From Lingula anatina (lineage: Eukaryota > Brachiopoda > Lingulata > Lingulida > Lingulidae): a stretch of 64,000 bases of DNA. Of this stretch, positions 1 through 11,889 are shown in pieces. The stretch spans positions 97,716 to 161,715 of the forward strand of contig NW_019775795.1 of the NCBI RefSeq assembly GCF_001039355.2, written 5' to 3'. Each line of letters starts with the position of its first letter. Within the stretch, counting starts at the first letter, position 1. The notes below the pieces were generated by a model. That model did no database searches. It saw nothing but the letters and a program-made list of their open reading frames with translations, and was not told the origin of the DNA. Both the position numbers and the translations under genes were made by a program.

Positions 1-498
1 TGTTAAGTGGCATCGGTCGGTACCGCCAGTGAAACTGACTTAATGTATTTCTATGTAAAATTAATGGAGTTATTATGTTTTTTTTTTTTTTTTTTTTTTT
101 TTGGAGGGGGGGGGGGGTTGAATGGAAAAGTGGATTCACGTGACATAAGGAAAAATGTGAAAAAGCAAAGCATAAACGTAGGACGAATACCCTTATGGGA
201 ATTGAATAATTGAATGCCCTGTGGAGAAAATACGACTTGCTTTTGATGAATTGCATTCGATTTTCCATTAAACACATTCTGTGCACTACAGGAACGGTTT
301 TGTTAATATTATCCACTTCTTATATGCAGTGGTATAGCGTGTGTCCAGCCCTGTGCATAATATACATGTATACATAGGCTGAATAAATGAGAATTAATTT
401 TGTAATCATTAGTATTGCATGTATAATATTGTACTGGTGGCAAACTTATCCCCAGCCTCGTCTACGGTTCTGAGACTTTTGGTAAAATTCGATATGAG
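1..498. other. Intergenic stretch, no gene seen
   Basis: I see no coding signal here. There is a poly-T run followed directly by a poly-G run (about 78-118), a simple homopolymer junction. The short open frames across it are low-complexity by-products. Confidence 0.6.
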
Positions 499-747
499 TT
501 AAGCCTAGGTCCCAATAACGTTTTGGACGCACGGTTTTTAGGTTCCTTGCGTCCGGATAGGACGTAGCTAGTTTGCAGGTACGGAATCAAGTAATTGGTG
601 TTGATCATGTCGAAAAGTTTCTACGTGCTGTTTGCGTCCCCCAAAAATCGCACGATGAACGTGCTCCTCACGCACGAACTTTTCCCCATTTTTTTGGCCG
701 TAGACATACGTAGCAGCCCGTAGGTTCGGTTGGGACCAAGGCTTTAG
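499..747. mobile_element. MITE-like element with ~16-bp terminal inverted repeats
   Basis: The left end reads TTAAGCCTAGGTCCCAA and the right end, read on the minus strand, gives TAAAGCCTTGGTCCCAA. These form an imperfect terminal inverted repeat about 250 bp apart. The interior has no open frame of note and contains repeated ACG/CGT-rich words such as 'ggacgcacgg' and 'cacgcacgaac'. This looks like a non-autonomous DNA transposon. I could not assign a superfamily or a clear target duplication. Confidence 0.6.
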
Positions 748-889
748 CTAATCACATGTAGTATATATCAACTACTATATATCATGGCCACATATGTAGC
801 GTAAAAAGCCAAGGTATGTGCAGTTACTCCTTGTACATATTATCTATGTATATAAATTATGTGTTAAAGAGACTAAGGGTGCTTTCCCG

Positions 890-1023
890 AGCGGGCACCA
901 TAGTTAATTACCCCCTTACAGCTTTTAGTAGGCGGGACAGACGCTTAAGCCGGCCAAGCTGACAGTTATCTAGTGAGACTCCCCACAGGGATAGATCGAT
1001 CTAAAAATCTATGAAAATGGGGT
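890..1023. mobile_element. Copy (partial) of the 'TAGATCGATCT' palindromic MITE family
   Basis: This stretch shares with 9265-9481, 13968-14213 and 32205-32410 the ordered words GTTAATTACCCCCT, GTAGGCGGGACAGAC, CTGACAG..ATCTAG, GAGACTCCCC, AGATCGATCT, then an A-rich run and ATGGGG. Only one side of the palindrome is well preserved. The element is non-coding. Confidence 0.6.
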
Positions 1024-2737
1024 GTAAATTGGCAGTATCATATATCCACTGAACGTACTTCCGACTTTGGAGTTCAATGCCCTAGTAAAACATACATGAG
1101 CACACAGACGTATAATTAATTCATATTGAAACTTCTATTCTTTTGAACTGAACGCAAAATCAAATCAGGGTCGTCACCAGTAAACGGTTACAAACGGGCG
1201 TGGACCCCATATACTAGTATGCATGTATGTTTGTAATAATATTAGTGATTGAAACAAAATTTTTTTACATTTATCTTTTAAAGGTGTTTGTATATGTAAA
1301 TAAATAAATAAATAAATAAATATCTTCTGTGGGCACATCCCCAACAAAACTATTGCTCTATGTAGATCGATTTAACTCCTCGGGGACTCTCGCTTAATGC
1401 AACCAGAGGATCAGATTAATAGACCTCCTATAGTTTCCGACGTACTCGTATAATCACAAGTTTTTTTCTATATTTAACTTAACGCCTGGAGAAGACAGCA
1501 TATTAAAACAGATTAAAACATCTGTTAAGCTGATTGCATTCAGCAAGAGTGCTTGCGGAGTTGGGTAGATCTGTATGTACGTATTCAACGAGGAATGAAC
1601 CCTATATGGTTCACCAATTATTCACAATCGACTTTATCGCCGATAAGTCTATTTGTAGGGTTTTTTTTAATCGAATCTCGGACCCCGTTTTATCTTTGCC
1701 ATCATCTTTCCGGGTTCGTCTGCTCTTCTTTCTGCACTTTACGTCACTGTATTAGAATTACTGCGTGTCGTTAGTTATTTGCTTTCTATTTTCGTCCCCA
1801 GCGTTCTATATTTAGAAGCAGTGAACACTCCCGAACACTCCTAAAATGCATGTACTGATCTTATAAGTCGGTTGAACTGGGTTTATTCTAGTCAAAATAG
1901 ATAGACGTACATGGTTGAGACACTTAGACGTCTAATAGATGGACGTAATTAATACTTTAAAACAGCCCAATTGATTCCGTATTCTGTTGTTGCTCTGCTC
2001 ATATATATAATGATTGTGCCTGGTCAGATATATATATTAGGCTTAAGGATCCAATAATAGAAGTAGCTAACACTCTTTCGAATTGCTTCTATTGATTTTG
2101 TATAGTCTCGTGAACTTGTGTACGTCTTCGTTGAAACAATTTTAGAACGGATGTGTGTGGCATTCGTGTTCGCGACTTAAAAATAGGTATTAACTTAATG
2201 CTAAGAAAAAAGTCCATTTCGTATATATATCCGCAGATTGTTTTGCTTGATTGCTGTTTGGCACAGGTTCACTGCTTACTTAATCACCAGTAAAGGATTT
2301 CATAACTTAATTGTGTTTTTGCACTAAGAATAAAGCAGTGATATTTCTTCAATCAACAACTTGTATTGGGTTTGCTGTCCACCCCCGATACATCGACGTG
2401 ATTAATACTGATTAAAATATTGGATGTAAACTACAACGCCAATACTATTTGTTGATGAATGAAAAAATAAAAAAAAGATTGATATTAACAGATTCTGGGA
2501 TCAGGTGCAAGAGAAGGAGTGATTACTGAGTCTTCTAGTTATTGTTGCCTCCAAGTCTCTTAAACGATGTCATTTGTTAGACGAAAATCACAACGAAGAT
2601 TACTTGTGAAGTTACTCAATACGGTATTTCCGCGGCAGATAAAAAAATTATAAAATGTCACCGAAAAAAATAAATTTTCTTCTCATAATTTGATGCTCGT
2701 CCTTGGATTGGGCGTTTTGTGTCATATCTACTTTAAG
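1024..2737. other. Intergenic stretch, no gene seen
   Basis: I found no supportable exon. There is a short (AAAT)n tract near 1299-1321. A fragment at about 1362-1440 starts with GTAGATCGATTTAACTCC and may be another decayed piece of the palindromic family seen at 890-1023. Confidence 0.5.
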
Positions 2738-3397
2738 CCCCCGTCACACTTATTCGGAAACAGCAGGAATCAAGCAGAACCAGCCGGAATGATTAGATTT
2801 AAAAACCCGTACTACATTCGGGAAGAAATATCAAATTGACCTAAATTCTTGTAAGAATGCCGTTGGAATACTCAGAATGCGCTTGAATCCGCCTGGAATG
2901 ATCCGTGCACATTTTGCCTGTATTAGCTCTCAAATGCAGCTCGAATGTAGTTGGAAAACTAGGAATCTCAATAATGCTGTCAGAATACAGTCAGAATATT
3001 TAGAATACACTTCGAATGCCGTACGAGTGTAGTTCGATTGCTGGGTGAAATAGGATCGAGATGCATTCACTTTGTATTCTGGCTCATTCTAGCAGGATTT
3101 GAAGTGTCTTGCCATTTCGGTTCTCCCTCGAATGTGATCAGAATGTTTCGAATGCTGTTGGAATGCCGTGAGAATATTTAGAATGCAGTCATAGTGGAGT
3201 AAGAATACTATTCAAATGCCATTCGATAATTTTCCACTTGGAATGCAAATTTTAACATAAGCAAAACATTCGGGCCGGCCACAAGAATGGGTTACAATAT
3301 TTGGAATTTTTATAATGCTCTTCGAATATCCAGGAACGCACGAAGAATTGTCTTTCCGACGGTATTCTTGCTCATTCCGCCTCTTGTGTGACGGGGG
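2738..3397. mobile_element. Inverted-repeat element filled with GAAT words at about 10-bp spacing
   Basis: The ends CCCCCGTCACAC (2738-2749) and GTGTGACGGGGG (3386-3397) are perfect 12-bp inverted repeats. Between them about 25 GAAT words lie on the plus strand in roughly 640 bp, far more than the few expected by chance. In the cleanest runs (about 2862-2905, 2983-3025, 3130-3185) successive GAATs are 11, 9, 11, 9 or 11, 11, 9 bp apart, giving a 20-bp unit. I infer a non-autonomous element grown by short tandem duplication. The 133-codon minus-strand open frame across its right side is probably incidental. Confidence 0.65.
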
Positions 3398-4650
3398 TAT
3401 TAGCAACTTCTGGGAATCCTGATACGTTGAAGCCGCTGTCTCTTCCTTGCGGTGCCGAAAGAAATATCGGCATCGCGCAATGCTATTTGAGTCTCTTGGA
3501 ACCATTTTTAGGCCTGGACTGGAGAGGATATATTGATGTGCATCACATTTCAAAATAAATATGTGATTTTGGCACAGCTCCATATGCCTGTAATTGTAAA
3601 GTATGGTTTTCAAATATGACTTGCATGGATTAAGATGTCTAGACGCGATACGTTTGTCACTGATATTGACAAAAATACGAACCTCTGTTCATTGCTGGGT
3701 TAAGATACGATATTTTCTCCAATACGGATACGCAGACGCCTCTTATCTATTCAACTGAGAGGAAACCAATACTGGTGATAATGCATTGAAATATTGACGG
3801 GTCCACGGGGATTTGCTAGGAGCTGTGTGAAAAAAAAATAAATAAATAAAAACTATCTTCGCTACGTCAATATAAACTAGTACATACAAAGACATATTTT
3901 ACATATTTAGGACATGGTGATGTAAATATGTTTGATCTTGTCTCGATTCTCTGGTTATACTGGTGATTTTTCTTTGGGTTGAGGGGGGGGGGTGAGGGTT
4001 AGGAGAAGGTGAATAGGAATAATATTTGCTAATAGTTAAGGGAGTGACACATAGGGCCTACGTCCTTATCCAGTTGTGAGACCCCTTATAATGGCACGTG
4101 ATATAAGAAATTGATAAATGTTACAAAACATACTGGACACATTAAATGACTGGTCGTGTGTCATTGGTATCTCTCTGATGTATGTATACTCTATGGCAGA
4201 TGATTGGCAGTAAAAGCGACATCTATCGACTAATTGTTATTGATCACGTGGGATCCTCGCAGGTGTTATCGACTCCGGTCACGGTTTTGATGACAATTAA
4301 GCGCCGTGGATTGGGGATTATCTGATTTTGCCACTTCAAATCGACTTTTATTTCCAAAGGGATGTTTCATGATGGGGAAAATTAATGAACTTAAGCTCCT
4401 CTTGAAGTGCGGCCCCGCTTCGTTTAATCTGTTTGCATAAACGTTGATTGTTACATTGATGTTTGCGCAATATAATTAAAAAAGCTTGTACTGCAAAACG
4501 AGCCATGTAGTCTTCGCATCTCAAGGTTGGAGTACCTTGTTGAAATAAAAACTGATGAGAGTTGTTTTCTCAATTATGGTACTTAAAATTGGCGAACAAG
4601 TTGTGAACGTTTCGAAACCACCGTAGGGGACCGTAGGGGACCGTAGCAAT
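3398..4650. other. Intergenic stretch, no gene seen
   Basis: No coding signal. The stretch contains short A-runs, a G-run near 3984-3991, and a double GACCGTAGGG repeat at about 4620-4646 next to the following hairpin. Confidence 0.5.
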
Positions 4651-4778
4651 AGTCCGAAGGTTCAAAGGTTCATTGGTCCGAATGTTCACTACAGAATCTT
4701 TGGACCAATGAACCCTTTATTAAAAAAAAAAAAAAACTGAAAATGGTACCATTTTTCGGACCAATGAACCTTCGGACT
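4651..4778. repeat. Hairpin-forming inverted repeat around a poly-A tract
   Basis: AGTCCGAAGG, TTCATTGGTCCGAA on the left is mirrored by TTCGGACCAATGAACC, TTCGGACT on the right. A further internal copy TTTGGACCAATGAACCC lies before a run of about 15 A. The arrangement could be a small fold-back element. It has no coding content. Confidence 0.6.
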
Positions 4779-6037
4779 ATCGAGACGCCCCCGAAACCAA
4801 TGCTAACGATTCAAATTCATCTTACAAATTCCAAGATATTTCATCCTTCACCCAGTTTTGGTCGCTGTGAAGAATGATGGTGATATTATTTTGTGGCGGG
4901 GAAAAGAGATCTTCTGCCTTCCCCTGTCTGTCTGATTATGAAGTTATACACTGTATATGGTGGGTGGTTGGTCCATGTACCTTCTTCCATTTTTGTCGCA
5001 TTCCCTTTCAGGAGAGATCACTGCATCATGGTCTAAGGTGGATCGTTTCCTTTTAGAGCACGTTTTAATCGACAATTTCCTTCTCTAGTGTTTGGCATAG
5101 AGAACCTTATTATCAATCATTGTTAGTATACATTTATGACAAGTAAAATTACCTCGTGTTTTATTTTTATTATTATTATAATTTCGTGGAATAAGTCTTA
5201 CGGATTGTATTGCCTTTATTTTCCGTTTGCAGTTCAACTGCGGTTTCATTCCCCAACGTGGTATTGGTAATCGGTGTCAATGCCACTGACAGGTTGATAA
5301 TGAGTGAGATACATTTATACGAAACTAGGAACTTCAACTATAAATAGCGTTCGTGCATGAATGCCTTTAAAATTGTGTGCACGTGTATGTGAGTTAGTCC
5401 TCGCGTGCGTATTTGGTGTGCATGACAGTATGTGTGGACGTGTATATTTGTGGTAGGCCGTTGGTTTCGAAGGCAAACTAACGTACGTTCATGCCTTCCA
5501 CGGCGACATCCAAATGATCGTTGAATTTCAATAGTATATTTCAAAAATTCGAACTCTGTTCCATTCAGTTCATTAAGACAGCGCAGGTCGAACATTGTAC
5601 GCAATGGCTTTTGGCGTTAATTATGGATATCTTTGTGAATGACAGAACGAATGTAAACTGGCGGTAGCATGAATAAGTTATGTCTCAAAAGAAACCTACT
5701 AAAAGAATAGAAACAATGTACGGTTACGTGTTGAACTGTTCTGTAGGCCTAATACTGCAACAAGCTCAAGGACACAGTGCGGCTGTGTGTGCAAGGTGTC
5801 TCCTTTAGACCAATAATTAAAAACACTGAAAGTCAGTTCGCTAAACTTGTTTGAGTTTAACTTGTCTTCTTATAACGGTCCATGTGTTAAAATTGTAATT
5901 ATCGTATGAGGTTAAACCTGTCGTCAAGTGATGGCCATGTTGCCAGTTTGTCTAGCTTGTTATAGTTGTATGTAAATTGTGTCCTTAGAAATGGCCAAAC
6001 ATAACTTAAACATAAATATTCTTGAAATGAACAAACC

Positions 6038-6093
<56 letters not shown>

Positions 6094-6888
6094 CGTGTGT
6101 TACACTGGCCTTTTTGAAATAGTCAAATAGTCAGATTGTTGCTGTTACGGTTTTATGGCCAAGCTGCCTACCTGAGTTAATTTTGCAACATGAAGGACGC
6201 TGAAACGGTTGTGTGCATAAATGTCGTTCATTTCACTTGCAATGGGCATGTCATGAACATTTCTTAGACATTGTGCATGACAAACTCAAGGGCAGTTACA
6301 CGTCCATCTTTCGCTTACGCCTGCTTTCTTCCTAAATCGTTTTGTCATGACCGTGTGTTTAATATTCCTTTATTATTGCATATTTAGCAAAGCGAAGCAC
6401 CTTCGACAGTCGTGCATTTAACTGACCAGTGTTCTAGCTTACATCGTCATGTCATGACCATGTGTTAAATATTCCTAAAACATTGCCTGTTTAACACCGC
6501 AAAAGACCCTGGACAGCCGTGCGTTTAATCGCCCTTGTGATTCTACTGATTAACGGCCGCTTTGAATAGACTTAAGACAATAGTCACAGATCAATATCAG
6601 AATATGCCAAGATGTGACGGAGATAGCTGGTCTCGGATAATCGGATAATCCATGCAGAATCGATTTTTCATCAGCATTTCACAGTTTCACACGCTCAAGG
6701 GCCACTGGGTCGGCGTTTTGGCATGGTTACAAGGGAGCCGTTAACAAAGTGAAATGAAACGCTTTTCTCGTTATAAGCAGCGACAGGGCAGGGATTAATG
6801 CGGAGCTGTGTTTCTGGTATAGTGACAGCCGGAAGTCCATTGAGAATTCAGGGAGCATTCAGAAAGAGTTGATCGGCGGACTAAGGCC
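4779..6888. other. Intergenic stretch, no gene seen
   Basis: No exon is supported on either strand. The main landmark is the AT dinucleotide array at 6040-6091. The short frames here have no recognisable domains. Confidence 0.5.
6040..6091. repeat. (AT)n microsatellite
   Basis: An uninterrupted AT dinucleotide array of about 26 units. Confidence 0.95.
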
Positions 6889-7085
6889 GCGTTCACATCA
6901 AGTTGAGCCATGGCTCTACAAAGCCACGACCTAAATATGGCGGACGTGCATGAAAGGAAAACCGCCTAATATTTTAATAGTCTCTCCGCCTCTCACACGC
7001 CTTTCCATGTGTCGTCCCAATGGAGCCGAGATTTAATGACTGTGCCCCCGCAGGGACGACGCTTGGGGAAGCGTGTGACTAAAAG
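6889..7085. mobile_element. MITE family 'CCGCCTAATATTTTAATAG', copy 1
   Basis: This stretch is repeated in inverse orientation at about 49190-49365. Shared words are GGAGCCGAGATTTAAT, GCAGGGACGACG, GACTATTAAAA (read inversely), AGGCGGTTTT, CATGTACGTCCGCC-like and a terminal GCGTTCACATCAA / TTGAGAATGCGC. It is non-coding, and two diverged copies in opposite orientation support a dispersed element. Confidence 0.65.
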
Positions 7086-8451
7086 GGAATAATAGAGCTG
7101 AGAATAATGGGATGATCAAAGGTTAAATATAACGACAGCCTATCTCCATACAAAGTTAAGATAAACACAAAACCTGTTTTAAATTTTGTCTATATATATA
7201 GAATACATACCGTGCCATCCACTCCAGTTTATTTTATTTCCATTTGTCATAAGCCGATTAAACTGTCTTATGTGTTTCTAGTATTTTGACATCGCACTGA
7301 ATACAATTATGTGGACCAGGACGCTAGTATTAATACCATTGTTTTATGGCTGTCTAATTATAACAATAAAACATAATGGAAATGAAATGAAACTAGCAAG
7401 ATATAAGACGCAGAATGCTTAAACAGCTTCCCCTTTATCATACGTCAAAGAGCCCATCTAAGTATCTGATACATGATGCTCATCATTTCCTAGAAATAAC
7501 CAGGTTATCGTCCTCGTAGTCATTCCTAGAACACTCATGATGCTTTACGATATCGATGCTTCATTGAAAACTATCTCATATATCTCTCCTTCAATAACGC
7601 TATCTGTCCAAACACAGTGTTTATTCTTTATAATAGCGATCCACTCAAGAAAGGCAACAAATCAATTGTTACACTTCATTTTCTAGGAATCCCATTTGTA
7701 ATTGAGACGATCAAAATTGATATATTTCCCTAAAGAAACAACAGGTTGCGTCAACTCTGACTAGATCTGCTAATGATACTTTCATATTTGTAAAAAAAAA
7801 TATGAAAATATTCATGCTGATATTTAGTTCAATGCCCTTTTCTTTGTCCGTTGTATAGATTATTAAAACATTTAGATAGTTGATTTCATTTTTTTATTCA
7901 ATTTTCATTTATGTTATTTTGTATTCTTTGTTTATATCCTTTTTAATTTTATTTATGCCAAAGTATTAATTGTAAAGATTATATTTTATTTGCTTATCTG
8001 TCTATCATCTGTATGTTTTTTTCATGTTGGTAGAGGATAAAGCATAAAGTACAAAGCACCAATTTTGCAGCAGTACACCACTTCATGTGCACTTGCCGAG
8101 AAATACACTTACGAGTTATCTGCGTTGACAGTTGAAGTGTTTTTATCTGGATATATCGACGATCGTTTCTTGGAAGTGAGGATATTAATCGAAAGTTAAC
8201 ATGGATGAATGTGTATTTAAGAACAACATAAAATGTCATTGACAGACCGAGAAGTGCGTGTAGAGTGGCAATAATAACGACTGTAATGACAGTTATCTAA
8301 AGAAGTATCGGACACATTTGTACTTTCAAGCACAGGAAATACTGGGAAAACTCGCCTCTTTACTTTCACCACGCCTCTGCTGTTTCTAGAAACACCAGGT
8401 GTAACAGAGATGCTAGGAACCGCCAGGAACCGTAGTTCGCTCCCCATTACT
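7086..8451. other. Intergenic stretch, no gene seen
   Basis: AT-rich sequence with no domain, tRNA or clear repeat structure that I recognise. Two short minus-strand frames (7994-8239 and 8217-8447) show no family similarity and no convincing splice or promoter context. Confidence 0.5.
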
Positions 8452-8574
8452 TTGTACAGGTGACATTCGTCCCATATACTAACCCCAATACTCCAACTAC
8501 TATAACCCTAACCTGTAATTATCGTATGGGAATCCGGACTTCCATCCATTCCTAGGACTTCTATTCCTGTTACA
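8452..8574. mobile_element. Short element with TGTAACAGGAAT-type end (Ginger-end family)
   Basis: The right end, read on the minus strand, is TGTAACAGGAATAGAAGTCC. The same end with small changes occurs at 35059-35193 and at the ends of the 47430-49534 element. The interior shares 'CATATACTAACCCC' and 'CTAACCTGTA' blocks with 35059-35193. The left end is not sharp. Confidence 0.55.
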
Positions 8575-9264
8575 CCTGAGTTTCAGACACAACTCGAAAC
8601 ACTATTCTATTATCAGCTTGTTTGTCCCATTACTGGCAACGGCAATGTCATGTTTATAATGGATGTCATTAGAGTTTTCAAAAAAATTTGAAACTCGGGG
8701 TGATAGGCCAAACAACAGAGACATACTGATAGTAGTGAAGTGAGTTACCGAAGTTATCGCGATTTCAGGGTACTTCTGCGGGCAACCTAAGGCTCTATTC
8801 TGTACAAGATACACAAAACACAATGGCACAAAATAATGTGCACGTAAAGACGGTAATAGACATACAAAGCGCAGCATATATTTATTTGCCTGTAAAACAA
8901 AAAGTGAAATTTCCATGAAAAAGCAACACTTTGTCCTCTCATCACCAATGAGCCCGTATATAACCCTGTCCACAAAATCACTATATACGTACCCTTTTTT
9001 GTGTCTTACGTTTCCAATTTTTAATACCTCGTAAAACAAATGTGGGAATTCGTAGATTTCTCTAGTAACGTTGGTAGTAGGCATCTAGAACTCAAAAACA
9101 AGCTATCATCTCTCCAGTTCTGGAAATAGAATGTACCTTGGTGAGACAAAACGTTGACATTTCCGGAAAGGTTTATTTTTGTCTGTCCATATAAAGGTAG
9201 CCCTAACTTGCTTTGTTCAAGATAATTCACAAGTGCAGGAGAGGCCATGCGGTAATTCCAATTC
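8575..9264 (-). other. Open stretch on the minus strand, no gene recognised
   Basis: Two overlapping minus-strand open frames (9248-9021, 75 codons; 9084-8602, 160 codons) cover most of this stretch. Neither shows a domain, signal peptide or motif that I recognise, and the frame shift between them has no obvious intron. I leave them uncalled. They could be decayed coding sequence. Confidence 0.25.
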
Positions 9265-9481
9265 CATAGGCTCTATTCCCATAGATTTTAGATCGATCTA
9301 TCCCCGCGGGGAGTCTCGCTAGATTACTTTCAGATAATCCGACTTAAATGTCCGTCCCGCCTACTACAAGCAGTAAGGGGGTAATTAACTTTCGTGTCCG
9401 CCCGGCTGACAGCTATTTAGCGTGAACCCCCAGCGAGTTAGGTCGATCTAAAGTAGGTCGATCTAATCTATGGAAATGGGG
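9265..9481. mobile_element. 'TAGATCGATCT' palindromic MITE, near-complete copy
   Basis: The left arm runs CCCATAGATTTTAGATCGATC, GGGGAGTCTCGCTAG, ACTTAAATGTCCGTCCCGCC. The right arm mirrors it through GTCCGCCCGGCTGACAGC, TTTAGCGTGAAC, TAGGTCGATCTAA, CTATGGAAATGGGG. The arms flank a GTAAGGGGGTAATTAA centre. The element is entirely palindromic and non-coding. Confidence 0.75.
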
Positions 9482-9997
9482 TGATAGAAACCATTACAAA
9501 GCAGTCGGTAACAGCTGCATGTTAATAAGACCGACAGCGGGTGAACTAAGAACAAGCTAGGTAGAATGCGACCAGGTGAAGTTCGTTAAACTCTCTTGAC
9601 ATTTGATACGCGTTTGTTCCAGTTTGACCACTAAGTGAAATTGACAAAAATCGATATTGGAATTAAGGACTATGCCTTGAAGCTAATGGATGGTCTAAAG
9701 CAATATGGGAAGCTTACTTTGCCTATTCTTTTTTTGTCAAAGTATTATCTAGTTCTAATTTTGTTTGGCCAGTTTAAATTATCCTAATGTATTCGAGCTG
9801 CACCTTCCATTTTGTGCTTGGGGACCATTGGACATATTTATTTGATGTAACTAAGACATACTTTTCTGCTCTCAAGGGGTTATACTGCTTCAGAAATTTA
9901 AAAAAGTATCCTGTCCGGAATGTTTTCGACAGTCATATTTTTGCCTTGGGAAAAAGACCTTTTTCCTACTCGCAAATCAGTGAGAGACCCGTCAATC
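9482..9997. other. Intergenic stretch, no gene seen
   Basis: There is one 76-codon plus-strand open frame (9787-10017) without recognisable family features. Nothing else is supported. Confidence 0.4.
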
Positions 9998-10166
9998 TAC
10001 ATGGGTTGGATGTTTGATGCCATTTTAAATTAATAATACCTTTTTCCTAAAAATGTCCTTCGGAATTTTAGACGCAATTTCGTTCTCTACACTTCAGAAG
10101 GAAATATCGACATAAGGTTCCTTTATTTGAGATGTTTTGTTGTATATCAGCTCAGAATAGGGAAAG
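9998..10166. repeat. Direct repeat pair, copy 1
   Basis: About 170 bp recur in the same orientation at 11716-11886 with roughly 90% match by eye. Shared landmarks are CTACATGGGTT, TGCCATTTTAAATTAAT, TTTTAGACGC, CGACAT..GGTTCCTTTATT and TTGTTGTATATCAGCTCAGA. The spacing of about 1.7 kb would fit long terminal repeats or a dispersed repeat, but no target duplication or element ends are clear. This copy has an in-frame stop relative to the open minus-strand frame of copy 2. Confidence 0.65.
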
Positions 10167-11715
10167 ATAAGTAGCAAGTTTTTTCAGGATAAGTAGACAT
10201 GAAAAAGATGACTCAATGATATTTTCAGAATTTTTAGACGCGGAAGGTACACCTTTAAGAGACACACTATGACATAAGTGGTGCGATCGAAGTGGAGATA
10301 AGAAATTCCTTTGAGCAGAGGCGTTCCATTAGACGTCGTCCAGTTTCCAGCCACCGTGCGTGTTCCTTCAGTGTTCTTCAAGATCGAAATGTCACGGGTT
10401 GCAATGGTAACAAGTCCAAACAACATGACTAATTATATTAGACTTAGCTAGATAAGATGAAATTATGGATAGTAACAGGCGTACCAGGACACGGGTAATG
10501 TCTGCAGGATTTGACTTCCTTTCCAACAAGGGTTTTTATTTGGAGAATATTTGTGTATTGGCTGCGTGATATATTTTTATCAGTGGTCAAACAAATACGA
10601 TATCATAAGATTTATATGGTATCATTTGAAGACGTTTTAGTTAAGAACTTCTTGACAGAGTAATTTAAGCCAGTAAATTATAGATTATGCATATAGATGT
10701 ATTCTTCATTGACAGTAGCTATTGGCTTAATTTTAGTCTTTGACATCAAACTGGATCTAGAATTGAGACGCCTTGCTTATATAATGTTCACCTGTGTGAA
10801 TGTGTAGATATACAGAAACAATCTAAATGTTAACCTCTTTCTCAGGTAACTTCATGCTCAGTTTGCGTTCCTTCTTGCTAATGCGTAAAAGTGATGCACA
10901 AATGTTAAAAAGCCAATTTTGCACAAACCAATTTTGTCTGTGGGGTTTTACCTTGAAATAATGATCCATTCTTAAAATTACATTTCATCTTACCAATAAA
11001 AAAGACATGTGCTTGTTGTTTGTTAGCACGTTCAAAACTCTCTTCATGGGGAACGGTTTCTTTAAAAAGGCCATCATGTGCAAGCAATTGCAACAAATAT
11101 AATACAGAGGGGTGGTGAGATGCATTTTGGGAGAGGGTGCAGTTGCCTACGGGTAGTCTTGAAAATACTTTTTGGACCATTATGATGTGTTCGTTCTTTC
11201 CATTTCCTCAGTCCAACTGATGTCTCTTTTTTAAGTCAGTGTCTGGTTGAATATACGTGTACTGGAGGCCTTATCGAACATTTTGCTCCTGCCAAGCTGT
11301 CTTGTTTTACTTGTAGTACCAGTATATTATTTTGTGCACTTTTATTTTGGTGCTCTGTTGTAGAAAAAACTTTCTTGTTTTTATTACTCGGTAATGGGAT
11401 ATATTTTTTCATGTTTCAAAACAATGTCATTGTGTGAAGAACAACTTTAATGTGGCAAACAAAACATGTCAGAAAATGATACTGCTATAGCAAAGGCCTT
11501 GTTGCATCCAATATAATAAACAGAAGGCTCCATTACACCATAACCTGATTGTCCCCATGTCAATTATGTATTTGTAGTCTATCCAATAGCTTGTATTTGC
11601 TGATTTACCAGTATACACCGTCACATAACTTGTTTCATTAGTACAATTTCGGGTGAGTAGACGGAGATGTGGGGTGGGGGTGGGTCTGGGGTCTTGGGTG
11701 TGAAAGAAAAAGGTG
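10167..11715. other. Stretch between the direct repeats, no gene recognised
   Basis: A minus-strand frame of 91 codons (11180-10905) is open but unrecognised. No reverse transcriptase, integrase or capsid motif is visible, so an LTR element is not supported. Confidence 0.4.
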
Positions 11716-11886
11716 GGTTCTACATGGGTTTAATGTTTGGTGCCATTTTAAATTAATTATACTTTTTCCTAAAAATCTCCTTCGACATTTTAGACGCCAT
11801 TTCGTCCTCTACCCTTAAGAAGGAAATACCGACATCAGGTTCCTTTATTTGAGATGTTTTGTTGTATATCAGCTCAGAATAGGGAA
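11716..11886. repeat. Direct repeat pair, copy 2
   Basis: This is the second copy of the repeat at 9998-10166. On the minus strand it is open as the tail of a 60-codon frame ending at 11753, while copy 1 has a stop in the same frame. It could be a fragment of decayed coding sequence carried in the repeat. Confidence 0.65.
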
Positions 11887-11889
11887 AGC

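Noticed and set aside
8602-9084. 160-codon minus-strand frame
   Set aside because: Longest unexplained frame on the left side, but without a recognisable domain, composition bias typical of coding sequence, or a clear start context. Left as unassigned.
9998-11886. LTR retrotransposon bounded by the direct repeats
   Set aside because: No reverse transcriptase, protease or integrase motif lies between them and no target duplication is visible.
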